A stretch of DNA of 64,000 nt from Erythrobacter sp. (GTDB lineage: Bacteria > Pseudomonadota > Alphaproteobacteria > Sphingomonadales > Sphingomonadaceae), in NCBI GenBank assembly GCA_002695185.1, contig NZOF01000163.1:18269-82268 (forward strand), in the 5' to 3' direction. Below the pieces are notes generated by a model that ran no database searches, was not told where the DNA came from, and was given only the letters and a program-made list of their open reading frames with translations. Made by a program: the position numbers and the translations under genes. Below are positions 8,047 to 15,961 of this stretch, one piece after another. Numbering within the stretch: position 1 is the first letter of the stretch; every line of letters starts with the position of its first letter.

Positions 8047-9260
8047 CCGAAGATCCTCCGGGTCCTTTCAATTCCGCGCAAGAGCGCGTCGATATCGCTT
8101 TCGTCGCTGTAGAGGCCGAAGCTGGCGCGCGCTGTGGCGGCAACGCCGAGGTGTTCCATCAGCGGCTGTGCGCAATGGTGTCCTGCTCGGATTGCGACAT
8201 TTTCTTCGTCCAATATGGTGCCCAGATCGTGGGGGTGAACCCCATCGAGCGCGAAAGATACGATCCCGGCGCTTTCATCCGGCCCGAACAGAGTGACGGC
8301 ATTGAGTTTACGCAATTCGTCCCGCAATTGCCCGGCGAGACCGGACTCATGCTCGAACAACCGTTCAGGGCCGAGCGCATCGACATAATCGATGGCAGCA
8401 TGAAGCGCGATGGCTTCCGTGATCATGGGCGTACCAGCCTCGAAACGCTGCGGGGGCGGTGCATAGGTCGTACCCTCGAAGGCGACCTTGTCGATCATCG
8501 CCCCGCCACCCTGATAGGGCGGCATCTTTTCGAGGAGTTCTTCGCGAGCCCAGAGCACCCCGATCCCGGTTGGCCCGTAGAGCTTGTGGCCGGAAAAGGC
8601 GTAAAAGTCGCAGTCCAATTCCGCCATGTCGAGCGCCATGCGCGGAGCAGCCTGGCAACCGTCGAGCATGATCTTGGCGCCGACCGAATGGGCCAGATCG
8701 GCTGCCTGACGCGCTTCCAGTACGGATCCCAGAACATTCGATACGTGAGCCAGCGCCACCATTTTGCTGCGCGGGGTCAGCAACGCTTCCAGTGCGCCCA
8801 GATCGATCCGGCCGTCTTCGGTAAGCGGGCAAACGTCGATCTCGGCTCCGGTCCGTTCGGCAAGCATCTGCCAGGGAACGATATTCGAGTGATGTTCGAG
8901 CTGGGACAGGACGATCCGGTCGCCTTCGCCGATACGTGTCATACCCCAGGTTGCGGCTACAAGGTTGATCGCTTCGGTCGCACCACGGACGAAGACGATT
9001 TCATTTTCCGTCTTGGCACCGATAAACTCGGCAACGCGCCGACGGGCAGCTTCATATCCCAGGGTCATCTGCGCCGAGCGACCGTAAACGCCTCGATGGA
9101 CCGTCGCGTAGTCGCGGCCCAAAGCGTTTGCCATGGCATCCACGACAATCTGCGGTTTCTGCGCGGATGCCGCAGTGTCGAGGTAGTACCAGACCTCACC
9201 TGCCTCGGTCACGAGCCCGGGAAAGTCGGCTTTGCGGGTAAGTGTGGCCGTATCGCTCAC
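8043..9260 (-). CDS. sufS: Cysteine desulfurase SufS
   Basis: SufS releases sulfur from cysteine as an enzyme-bound persulfide and passes it to the SufBCD scaffold. The 405-residue, PLP-dependent, class V aminotransferase-fold protein shows the PLP lysine in FSGHKLYGP (Lys226) and the catalytic cysteine in RAGHHCAQP (Cys363). HHSN and the aspartate of LDGCQ line the cofactor site. The ATG overlaps the sufD stop and the stop overlaps the sufT start. No sufE is visible in the operon, so the sulfur acceptor must be encoded elsewhere or be another protein. Confidence 0.95.
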   Translation of the reverse strand: MSDTATLTRKADFPGLVTEAGEVWYYLDTAASAQKPQIVVDAMANALGRDYATVHRGVYGRSAQMTLGYEAARRRVAEFIGAKTENEIVFVRGATEAINLVAATWGMTRIGEGDRIVLSQLEHHSNIVPWQMLAERTGAEIDVCPLTEDGRIDLGALEALLTPRSKMVALAHVSNVLGSVLEARQAADLAHSVGAKIMLDGCQAAPRMALDMAELDCDFYAFSGHKLYGPTGIGVLWAREELLEKMPPYQGGGAMIDKVAFEGTTYAPPPQRFEAGTPMITEAIALHAAIDYVDALGPERLFEHESGLAGQLRDELRKLNAVTLFGPDESAGIVSFALDGVHPHDLGTILDEENVAIRAGHHCAQPLMEHLGVAATARASFGLYSDESDIDALLRGIERTRRIFG

Positions 9261-10012
9261 AAATGCTTGTCCAGCTTGTCGAGCGCGGCACCCAGCAATG
9301 TCTCGTGTGCGCCTTCATCGTCGAGACCGACCAGCGCATCGCCGATAAAGGCCTGCACCAGAAGCCTGCGCGTCATTTCGGGCGAAAGGCCGCGGGCCGC
9401 CATGTAGAAACGTGCGGTTTCATCGAGCTGGCCGACAGTGGCGCCATGGGCGCATTTCACATCGTCAGCAAAGATTTCGAGCTGGGGCACGGCATTCACG
9501 CTCGCGCCCTTTTCCAGCAGCAGGCCCTTGAAGTCCTGTGCCGCGTCGGTTTTCTGAGCCTTGCGTGCAACATCGATCGCACCGAGGAAGTTGCCCGTGC
9601 CCGCTCCCCAATGGACACTGCGCACCGTCTGGTTCGACGTCGCTTCCGGCTCGGCGTGGTTCACGCGGGTCACGAATTCGCGAACGGTGTTACGACCGCC
9701 AACGGTAATCCCGCCCATTTCGAAGTGCGCGCCGCTGCCCATAGTCACTTCGACTTCGACGCGAGAGAATTCGCCCGAAGCAATGACGCCAAACAGCTCG
9801 AATCGCGCGTTCTCTGCCACATTGACGCGAAGCCGTATCACTTCGGTTTCCGAAGTATTCTCGTCTGTTATACTAAGAAGTTCGCGCAGGCTCTCACCTG
9901 CCGCCACGTCGATCTGGCGCCACGTGTCGAGATCGCCAGTCCGCAGCTTTTCGACTGCAGAATAACGCCACGCCTCATCCTTGCGGGTCGGAAGATCGAG
10001 CGCCCCGGTCAC
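9257..10012 (-). CDS. sufD: Fe-S cluster assembly protein SufD
   Basis: SufD pairs with SufB and SufC in the scaffold that builds Fe-S clusters. The 251-residue protein has the short N-terminal helix LPTRKDEAWRYSAVEKL, typical of SufD, and the beta-helix core with KCAHGATVGQLDETARFYMAARGL. That motif contains the Cys and His expected at the SufB-SufD interface. It is shorter than the E. coli protein (over 400 residues), mainly because the N-terminal helical domain is reduced, which I believe is common in sphingomonads. Both ends overlap neighbours by four bases. Confidence 0.93.
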   Translation of the reverse strand: MTGALDLPTRKDEAWRYSAVEKLRTGDLDTWRQIDVAAGESLRELLSITDENTSETEVIRLRVNVAENARFELFGVIASGEFSRVEVEVTMGSGAHFEMGGITVGGRNTVREFVTRVNHAEPEATSNQTVRSVHWGAGTGNFLGAIDVARKAQKTDAAQDFKGLLLEKGASVNAVPQLEIFADDVKCAHGATVGQLDETARFYMAARGLSPEMTRRLLVQAFIGDALVGLDDEGAHETLLGAALDKLDKHL

Positions 10013-10401
10013 TTCGCCGCCCTTACCGTTGCAATGCGGCGCACGCCGAGACGGTGCGCATCTTCGATGCAGGGCTGCACCTCAGCCATAACTTCCTGCA
10101 TCTGTGCCTTGCGATCGGCTTCCGGAGCATCCGCAGCGGCAATCGCATCAAGCTCTTCAACGCGTGGCGTATAGCAACCGACCATTGCACCGCAGCGGAG
10201 CAGGTCCACTGCCTGATCGCCGGAGCTCTGCTCCACGCGGCAGGTCAGCTTGCCATCGTCTTTCTTGTAGACACCGCCCTTCCATTTATCGAGCGTCTGG
10301 TTGATCTGCACCACCTGCTCGGCAATCGCCTCTTCGCTTGGCGCGGTAGCGGCAGGAGCGGCGGCTTGCGCCATCACAAGTGTTAATGCGGCGAGTATCA
10401 T
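10009..10401 (-). CDS. Exported four-cysteine protein embedded in the SUF operon
   Basis: The 130-residue product starts with a signal-like segment (MILAALTLVMAQAAAPAATA), then a mature part with four cysteines at 54, 70, 76 and 111 (LTCRVE, LLRCGAMVGCY, QPCIED). The even number and exported location suggest two disulfides. I do not recognise a family. It lies between sufC and sufD, overlapping each by four bases, so its translation is tied to cytoplasmic Fe-S assembly proteins. What an envelope protein does in this operon is unclear. The positively charged n-region is very short, so a lone membrane anchor is the alternative. Confidence 0.75.
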   Translation of the reverse strand: MILAALTLVMAQAAAPAATAPSEEAIAEQVVQINQTLDKWKGGVYKKDDGKLTCRVEQSSGDQAVDLLRCGAMVGCYTPRVEELDAIAAADAPEADRKAQMQEVMAEVQPCIEDAHRLGVRRIATVRAAK

Positions 10402-11147
10402 GCAGCCTCCATCACAGCGTCATAGCCTTCATTTTCAAGCTGCTGAGCCAATTCGGCTCCGCCGGTCTTAACGATCCGGCCCTGCGCCAGGATCGAAACC
10501 TTGTCCGGCTTCACCACTTCGAGCAGGCGCTGGTAATGCGTGATCAGAAGGGCCGCCTTATCGGGCGCCCGCATGATGGTGTTGATGCCTTCACCGACCA
10601 CTCGCAATGCATCGATATCGAGACCGCTGTCGGTCTCGTCGAGGACCGCGAAGCTCGGATCGAGGATACCCATCTGGACCATCTCGGCACGCTTCTTCTC
10701 ACCGCCCGAAAAGCCGACATTCACGTTGCGCTTGAGCATATCCATGTCGAGCTTCAGCAAGCCGGCCTTTTCCTTGGCCAGCTTGAGGAATTCGCCGCCT
10801 GTCAGCGGCTCTTCCCCGCGCTGCTTACGCTGGGAATTGAGAGCCTCGCGCAGGAACTGCACGTTCGAGACGCCGGGTATTTCGACCGGGTACTGAAAGC
10901 CGAGGAACACGCCCGCAGCGGCGCGTTCATGCGGTTCCATATCGAGCAGATCCTTGCCGTCGAAACTGATCGATCCGCCGGTTACTTCGTAACCGGGCCG
11001 GCCGCCAAGCACATAGGCAAGCGTCGATTTGCCTGCGCCATTGGGACCCATGATTGCATGGATTTCACCCTTGGCCACTTCGAGCGTGAGCCCGTTCAAG
11101 ATTTGCTTGCCGTCGATTTCGGCAGAGAGATTTTCAATTTTAAGCAT
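10398..11147 (-). CDS. sufC: Fe-S cluster assembly ATPase SufC
   Basis: SufC is the ABC-type ATPase of the SufBCD scaffold. The 249-residue product contains Walker A GPNGAGKST (34-42), the Q-loop region GFQYPVEIPGVSN, the signature FSGGEKKR (146-153) and Walker B FAVLDETDSGLD (166-177), followed by the switch His in LITHYQRLL. I chose the ATG at 11147, which gives the family N-terminus MLKIENLSAEIDGK. The frame is open upstream only because it shadows the DUF559 gene. It overlaps that gene by 8 bases and the next gene by 4. Confidence 0.95.
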   Translation of the reverse strand: MLKIENLSAEIDGKQILNGLTLEVAKGEIHAIMGPNGAGKSTLAYVLGGRPGYEVTGGSISFDGKDLLDMEPHERAAAGVFLGFQYPVEIPGVSNVQFLREALNSQRKQRGEEPLTGGEFLKLAKEKAGLLKLDMDMLKRNVNVGFSGGEKKRAEMVQMGILDPSFAVLDETDSGLDIDALRVVGEGINTIMRAPDKAALLITHYQRLLEVVKPDKVSILAQGRIVKTGGAELAQQLENEGYDAVMEAA

Positions 11148-11658
11148 TGTCGTTCCTGGAATAGCGGGGCCGCGGCGCACTGTTGCGCTGGTGCTCGCGG
11201 CGAGCCTGCTGCTTGTCGGCGATGCGGCTGCGCATGCCAAGGGTGATACGTTCGAGGACGGCGTCCATATTCTCGAGAATATCCTTGGCGGCGATGCGCA
11301 TGACGCGAATACCGACGGCTTCGAGACTCTTGTCGCGACGCTTTGCCAGCGCATCGTCCTGGCCCGGCTCGTCGATCATGATCGCCATGCCGAGGTTGTG
11401 GCAATTGAAGTCCACGATCGCGCTGCCGACGACGGCGTGGCGCTTGAAGGCGTAACGGCCCATGTCGGCCTTGGCAAAACGCTCAGCCAAAGCTTTGTGT
11501 GCTTCGGTAGAGTAGCGCCGCATCTCGCGGGCCTGCTCGTGGAGCGCATCGAGCCGCTTTTCGGAAATTTCCCAACCTCGCCCCTTCTTCTTGATAGCCG
11601 GAGCGCTTTCTGCAGCTTCTGAAGGATCACGGAGCTGGAGGGTTTTACGATCGCTCAT
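11140..11658 (-). CDS. DUF559 (Vsr-like endonuclease fold) protein inside the SUF operon
   Basis: The 172-residue protein has the DUF559 pattern: MRRYSTEAHKALAERF, RYAFKRHAVVGSAIVDFNCHN, MAIMIDEPGQDD and GIRVMRIAAKDILENMDAV. The family adopts a PD-(D/E)XK nuclease fold related to very-short-patch repair enzymes. Asp83 (IVDF) is kept. Where active members have Glu two residues before the second Asp (ExD), this protein has Met94 (IMID), so catalysis may be lost; this is a by-eye alignment. It starts in a TAATG overlap with sufB and runs 8 bases into sufC. Its role in Fe-S assembly, if any, is unknown. Confidence 0.82.
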   Translation of the reverse strand: MSDRKTLQLRDPSEAAESAPAIKKKGRGWEISEKRLDALHEQAREMRRYSTEAHKALAERFAKADMGRYAFKRHAVVGSAIVDFNCHNLGMAIMIDEPGQDDALAKRRDKSLEAVGIRVMRIAAKDILENMDAVLERITLGMRSRIADKQQARREHQRNSAPRPRYSRNDNA

Positions 11659-13139
11659 TAACCCACACTCCCCTCAAGCGAAATCGCCAGAAGTTTCTGC
11701 GCCTCGACGGCAAATTCCATTGGCAATTCCTTGAGCACTTCTTTCGCGAAACCGTTCACGATCAATGCGATAGCCTCTTCATCGTCCAGCCCCCGCTGCA
11801 TCGCGTAGAACAGCTGGTCATCGCTGATCTTGCTGGTGGTTGCCTCGTGCTCGATCTGGGCACTGGGGTTCTTCACCTCGATGTAAGGCACGGTATGCGC
11901 CCCGCACTGGTCGCCGATCAGCAGACTGTCGCATTCGGTGCGGTTGCGCACACCGTCAGCATTGGCCGCCACGCGCACGAGGCCACGATAAGTGTTATCC
12001 GACTTGCCAGCGGAGATGCCCTTGGAGATGATCGTCGAGCGGCTTCCCTTGCCGTTATGGATCATCTTGGTGCCGGTATCGGCCTGCTGGTAATTGTTGG
12101 TCACCGCGACCGAATAGAATTCGCCCACGCTGTCTTCGCCATTCAGCACGCAGGAGGGATATTTCCACGTCACTGCGCTGCCGGTTTCGACCTGGGTCCA
12201 GCTGACCTTGCTACGCGCGCCCTGGCACAGCGCCCGTTTGGTGACGAAATTGTAGATCCCGCCTTTGCCGTTCTCATCACCCGGATACCAGTTCTGAACC
12301 GTCGAGTATTTGATCTCGGCATCTTCCAGCGCGACCAGTTCCACTACAGCAGCGTGAAGCTGGTTCTCATCGCGCATCGGGGCGGTGCAGCCTTCAAGAT
12401 AGCTGACATAGCTACCCTTTTCGGCAACGATCAGTGTGCGTTCAAACTGGCCGGTATTCTCTGCATTTATGCGGAAATAAGTGCTGAGCTCCATCGGGCA
12501 GCGCACGCCTTCGGGGATGTAGACGAAGGTCCCATCCGAAAAGACCGCGCAATTCAATGTCGCGAAGAAGTTGTCCTTCTGCGGCACGACCTTGCCGAGC
12601 CACTTTTTCACCATCTCGGGATATTCGCGAATTGCTTCGCTGATCGACAGGAAGATGACGCCAGCGCGTTTCAATTCTTCGCGGAAACTTGTGGCCACGC
12701 TGACGCTGTCGAAGACGGCATCGACTGCTACTTTCCGGGCGCCTTTTACGCCTGCAAGGACTTCCTGCTCACCTAGCGGAATGCCGAGCTTGTCGTAAAC
12801 GCGCTTGATCTCGGGATCGAGCTCGTCGAGCGATTCGATCTCCGTCTTCTTCTTCGGAGCGGCGTAATAATAGGCGTTCTGGTAATCGATTGCCGGATAG
12901 CCGAGCTTGGCCCAGTCGGGCTCTTCCATTTCCTGCCACAGGCGGAACGCTTTCAGGCGCCAGTCGAGCATCCATTCAGGTTCACCCTTCTTGGCGGAAA
13001 TGAAGCGGACCGTGTCTTCGGTCAGCCCTTTTTCGGCAAATTCGGTTTCGATGTCCGATGACCAGCCGTGCTCGTATTCGGCAGCCTTGGCGGCAGCTTC
13101 CTTCGCTTCACGGTCTTGGATATCCACTTGCTCGTTCAC
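11658..13139 (-). CDS. sufB: Fe-S cluster assembly protein SufB
   Basis: SufB is the core scaffold subunit. The 493-residue protein matches the family length and carries [84 protein letters not shown], and the C-terminal [37 protein letters not shown] region, which holds conserved Cys and Glu residues. The start is GTG at 13139, overlapping the regulator's stop by three bases. It is the first structural gene of the operon, directly behind its Rrf2 regulator. Confidence 0.96.
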   Translation of the reverse strand: MNEQVDIQDREAKEAAAKAAEYEHGWSSDIETEFAEKGLTEDTVRFISAKKGEPEWMLDWRLKAFRLWQEMEEPDWAKLGYPAIDYQNAYYYAAPKKKTEIESLDELDPEIKRVYDKLGIPLGEQEVLAGVKGARKVAVDAVFDSVSVATSFREELKRAGVIFLSISEAIREYPEMVKKWLGKVVPQKDNFFATLNCAVFSDGTFVYIPEGVRCPMELSTYFRINAENTGQFERTLIVAEKGSYVSYLEGCTAPMRDENQLHAAVVELVALEDAEIKYSTVQNWYPGDENGKGGIYNFVTKRALCQGARSKVSWTQVETGSAVTWKYPSCVLNGEDSVGEFYSVAVTNNYQQADTGTKMIHNGKGSRSTIISKGISAGKSDNTYRGLVRVAANADGVRNRTECDSLLIGDQCGAHTVPYIEVKNPSAQIEHEATTSKISDDQLFYAMQRGLDDEEAIALIVNGFAKEVLKELPMEFAVEAQKLLAISLEGSVG

Positions 13140-13546
13140 GCGACTTCCTTTTCCTGCGAGAGCTGCACCAGCGAGATATTCGCCAATGCGCCGCGCAGCG
13201 CTTTATTCACCATCGGCCAATGCGGTTTGACCCGGCAATCGTGATCGACCGTGCACTCACTGCCGTCGATACATGCCGTCAGCGCAATCGGCCCTTCCAC
13301 TGCCTCTACGATATCGGCCAAGGTTATCGCTGCAGCAGGCCGGGCCAGCTGCAAGCCACCACCCGCACCCCGCACGGACCGCAGCAGTCCAGCTGCCGTC
13401 AGCTTGCTCACCAGCTTCTGTACAGTGGGTACAGGAAGGCCGGTTTCCGCTGCCAGCTCGGACGCACTGACCCTCGCCCCGCCGCAATGGCGGGCAGCCT
13501 GGCTCATCGTGACGACAGCGTAATCTGCAAGGTTCGAGAGGCGCAT
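13136..13546 (-). CDS. Rrf2 family regulator of the SUF operon
   Basis: The 136-residue winged-helix protein starts with the family N-terminus [12 protein letters not shown] and contains the recognition region [32 protein letters not shown]. The cluster-binding cysteines are in [14 protein letters not shown], matching the three-Cys IscR/SUF-regulator pattern. It should sense Fe-S status and control its own operon. I prefer the ATG at 13546 to an in-frame TTG at 13561, because the family starts MRLS. A palindrome at 13545-13584 overlaps the start region. It overlaps sufB as TGA/GTG. Confidence 0.9.
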   Translation of the reverse strand: MRLSNLADYAVVTMSQAARHCGGARVSASELAAETGLPVPTVQKLVSKLTAAGLLRSVRGAGGGLQLARPAAAITLADIVEAVEGPIALTACIDGSECTVDHDCRVKPHWPMVNKALRGALANISLVQLSQEKEVA

Positions 13547-13584
13547 AGTGAAATCGGACAATATCGTTCCGATTACTCAACTAT
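13545..13584 (-). promoter_or_regulatory. Imperfect palindrome upstream of the Rrf2-SUF operon, candidate operator
   Basis: On the + strand the inner arms are AATCGGA (13552-13558) and TCCGATT (13568-13574), perfect 7-bp inverted repeats nine bases apart. Outer arms ATAGT (13545-13549) and ACTAT (13580-13584) extend it, offset by three bases. Read on the minus strand, the upstream half begins ATAGTTGAGTAA, close to the ATAGTTGACTAA half of E. coli type 1 IscR sites. It lies immediately before the regulator ATG, where autoregulation by the Rrf2 protein would be expected. Binding is inferred. Confidence 0.5.
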
Positions 13585-13760
13585 GAGCGGAACGGTCGAT
13601 TTTCAACGGGAAACGGCCAGTTGCGAGTCGTTAGCATTTCCGTGGAACTGTGGTTTGCTACGCACATCTTCCCTCTCGCGACCTACAAAGGTCCAGCATG
13701 GCCTCCATGCTCTCTCAGCACGAAGCGGAAGGAAAGAGGGAGAGGAAAGAAAGGGGGAGA

Positions 13761-13802
13761 GATCGGGCGGGCCGACAATTATACGTACAGGCCCACCCGA
13801 TC
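13761..13802 (-). terminator. Terminator of the DUF885 gene
   Basis: A 13-bp inverted repeat, GATCGGGCGGGCC (13761-13773) with GGCCCACCCGATC (13790-13802), has one G-U-type mismatch and a 16-base loop. It begins 25 bases past the DUF885 stop on the minus strand and is followed there by a pyrimidine run (TCTCCCCCTTTCTTTCC). The + strand of that run is a conspicuous purine tract. The remaining 13562-13760 stretch shows no gene. Confidence 0.6.
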
Positions 13803-13826
13803 ACGCTGATTCTACTCAGTTACCTA

Positions 13827-15629
13827 TCAGGAACCGCGCTTTTCATTGGCGATCCAGTGATCCACGTTTTCTTCCATAATCGACAATGGAACAGGGCCAT
13901 TGGTGAGGATCACGTCATGGAAGGCGCGGATATCGAAATCCTCGCCCAGCTCTTCGCGGCCGCGCTCGCGCAGTTCCATGATCTTCAGTTTGCCGATCAT
14001 ATAAGCCGTCGCCTGGCCAGGATAGACGAGATAGCGTTCGATCGCCTTGCGGATGTCACCATCGGGATTTGGCGTATTCTGGGTAAGATAGTCGATCGCT
14101 TCCTCACGGCTCCAGCGCTTGTGGTGCATGCCGGTATCGACCACGAGCCGACATGCGCGCCAAAGTTCCATACCAAGCCGGCCGAAGTCGGAATAGGGAT
14201 CGGTGTAGAAGCCCATGTCCTTGCCGAGCTCTTCGGAATAGAGACCCCAGCCTTCGCTATAGGCCGTAACCCCGCCAAAGCGCCGGAAGGGAGGAACTTC
14301 GCCCAGCTGGGTCTGGATCGAAAGCTGCAAGTGGTGGCCCGGCAAACCTTCGTGATAGGCCAGAGCTTCTAGCTCGTTCTTGCTCATGTCTTTTAGGTTA
14401 TACAGATTGACGTAATAGGTACCGGGGCGTGAACCGTCGGGCGCCGGACGTTGGTAGAAAGCCTTGCCTGCGCTTTTCTCCCGAAATGCCTCGACCGGCT
14501 TGATGACCAGCGGATCGGCCGGCAGCGTCGAGAAATAATCCGGCAGCCTGGCTTCCATGGCTTCCAGCTTGGCCTCTGCATCCGCGAGATAGGCCTCGCG
14601 CGTGTCATAGAAAAAGCGGTCGTTAGTGCGGGTGTAATCGAAGAATTCCTGCAGCGTTCCTTCAAAGCCGACCTCGGCCATGATCTCGCGCATTTCGCTA
14701 TGGATGCGTGCCACTTCTCGTAGGCCGATCTGGTGAATCTGATCGGCTGTCAGATCTGTCGTGGTGTAATTGCGAAGCAGTGCTTCGTAATAGCCGGCCC
14801 CTTCGGGAAACCGCCAAATTCCATCCTCGGAAGGCGCGATGGCCTGCTGGCGTTTCATTTCATTCAGCAACCGCTCGTAAGCCGGCCGCGCGCTCTCGTT
14901 CCAAGCTTTCTCGGCGGCCCCGTCAGCAGGGCGCGTTCCGTCGATTGCGCCCACCTTCTTGCGGTAATCTTCGAGAATTGCGTTGTCATCGCCTGCTGCA
15001 AGCAAGTTCTCGATATCCGAAATTACGTAAGGGTAGACCCAGTCGGGCGGCATGATCCCTTTGGCAGCGCGCTCTTTCGACTCTTCCACCAGCGTATCGA
15101 TTGCCGGTCCCAGACCCTGGATGCGGCTCAGATAGGCCGCTGCATCGGTACCGTCGGTCACCCGGTGAATGTTGATGAGGAATGCGGGCAACTGGCTCTG
15201 CGCGCCATTCATCTGATCGAAGATGTAACCGTATTCTCGGTAGGGAGAGAGGGCTGCGCTGCGCTTGGCCATCGCGTCGAAAAGCCGGAAGCTCAGCGCG
15301 TCTTCGCGCGAGAGCGTCTCGGGATCGAAGTTTGCGCGCATTCTTTCAGCTGTCGACTGGAGCAGCGCTTCGCTCCGCCGGTCGGCGGCGCTCGAAAGAT
15401 CGCCCCACCGCGAATAGTCTTCATCGCGAATCCCGCGATAGGACTTTGACAGGGGCGACAAAGCGAGGGACGCCTGATCGTATTCTTCGAACAGATTTGC
15501 GAGCGCTTCGCTGTTCGAAGACTGCGTGGTCTCGGCGGAAGCGACCGGCGTGGTATTCTCCATCGTTGCACAGGCAGGCAAGCTTAGGATCGATATTCCG
15601 GCGAGCCAGAAACGGACGGAATGCATCAT
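13827..15629 (-). CDS. DUF885 family lipoprotein, putative metallopeptidase-like
   Basis: The 600-residue protein has a lipoprotein signal (MMHSVRFWLAGISILSLPAC) and a full DUF885 region. The core is YHEGLPGHHLQLSIQTQLG followed by SEGWGLYSEELG, the arrangement of His and Glu residues thought to bind zinc in this peptidase-like family. It probably acts in the periplasm or outer membrane on peptides. GAGGGG lies nine bases before the chosen ATG at 15629. The open frame upstream (26 codons) is Cys-rich and runs through the leader. Transcription appears monocistronic, with its own terminator. Confidence 0.85.
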   Translation of the reverse strand: MMHSVRFWLAGISILSLPACATMENTTPVASAETTQSSNSEALANLFEEYDQASLALSPLSKSYRGIRDEDYSRWGDLSSAADRRSEALLQSTAERMRANFDPETLSREDALSFRLFDAMAKRSAALSPYREYGYIFDQMNGAQSQLPAFLINIHRVTDGTDAAAYLSRIQGLGPAIDTLVEESKERAAKGIMPPDWVYPYVISDIENLLAAGDDNAILEDYRKKVGAIDGTRPADGAAEKAWNESARPAYERLLNEMKRQQAIAPSEDGIWRFPEGAGYYEALLRNYTTTDLTADQIHQIGLREVARIHSEMREIMAEVGFEGTLQEFFDYTRTNDRFFYDTREAYLADAEAKLEAMEARLPDYFSTLPADPLVIKPVEAFREKSAGKAFYQRPAPDGSRPGTYYVNLYNLKDMSKNELEALAYHEGLPGHHLQLSIQTQLGEVPPFRRFGGVTAYSEGWGLYSEELGKDMGFYTDPYSDFGRLGMELWRACRLVVDTGMHHKRWSREEAIDYLTQNTPNPDGDIRKAIERYLVYPGQATAYMIGKLKIMELRERGREELGEDFDIRAFHDVILTNGPVPLSIMEENVDHWIANEKRGS

Positions 15630-15731
15630 CTTGATTTTCCCCTCAGTGAACGAGAAGAGTGTCAAGCATGCTGGATCGCAACAGTAAACACCGCATCCGA
15701 TGAGCACTTTAGTCAGTACCTAGACCGCCCC

Positions 15732-15761
15732 AGAAAAAAGGGCGGCCCAATAGGCCGCCCC
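15732..15761 (-). terminator. Strong orphan intrinsic terminator, minus strand
   Basis: GGGCGGCC (15740-15747) pairs perfectly with GGCCGCCC (15753-15760) around a five-base loop. On the minus strand the stem is followed by six T residues (complement of 15734-15739), the textbook intrinsic terminator form. No recognisable coding gene lies upstream of it on that strand, since pyrD starts divergently at 15962. It therefore ends either a small RNA or an attenuated leader of the DUF885 gene, which begins about 105 bases further on. Confidence 0.75.
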
Positions 15762-15850
15762 TGAAAGGTGAGAGCTCTCTGCAGTTCCGCTTCGAGCCCT
15801 TCGGGTCGCAAAAATGTGGTTACTGAAACTTTGCCTGCAAGTATTGTAAG
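15734..15850 (-). ncRNA. Candidate small RNA or leader ending at the orphan terminator
   Basis: The 332-base gap 15630-15961 separates divergent DUF885 and pyrD. On the minus strand between about 15850 and the terminator there are structured elements: a GACCC-GAA-GGGCTC mini-hairpin near 15797-15810 and the 10-bp palindrome GAGAGCTCTC (15770-15779). TACAAT just upstream (near 15843-15848) could be a -10 box, but I see no good -35 at proper spacing. A 50-codon frame starting ATGGAATGT runs through the terminator, which argues against coding. Boundaries are guesses. Confidence 0.35.
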
Positions 15851-15961
15851 GACACGACATTCCATTGCGTGAGCAATCGTTTTGACGGAATTTTAGTGTG
15901 CAGTCGTGCCGCAAGGACCCGCAACCTCGACACCCTTCGCGGCCTAAGCCATAGGCGTGAA

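Noticed and set aside
9921..9926. Isolated CACGTG sequences (also near 18675 and 31568) as parS candidates
   Set aside because: They share only the central six bases. The flanking arms do not match GTTT/AAAC, so they fail the palindrome test.
13722..13765. Purine-rich tract after the Rrf2 promoter region as a repeat or triplex element
   Set aside because: It is the complement of the pyrimidine tail that follows the DUF885 terminator stem, which is a simpler explanation.
15720..15914. 64-codon minus-strand frame over the orphan terminator
   Set aside because: The frame runs through the terminator stem and T-tract, so an mRNA would end before its stop. The region is better read as RNA or leader.
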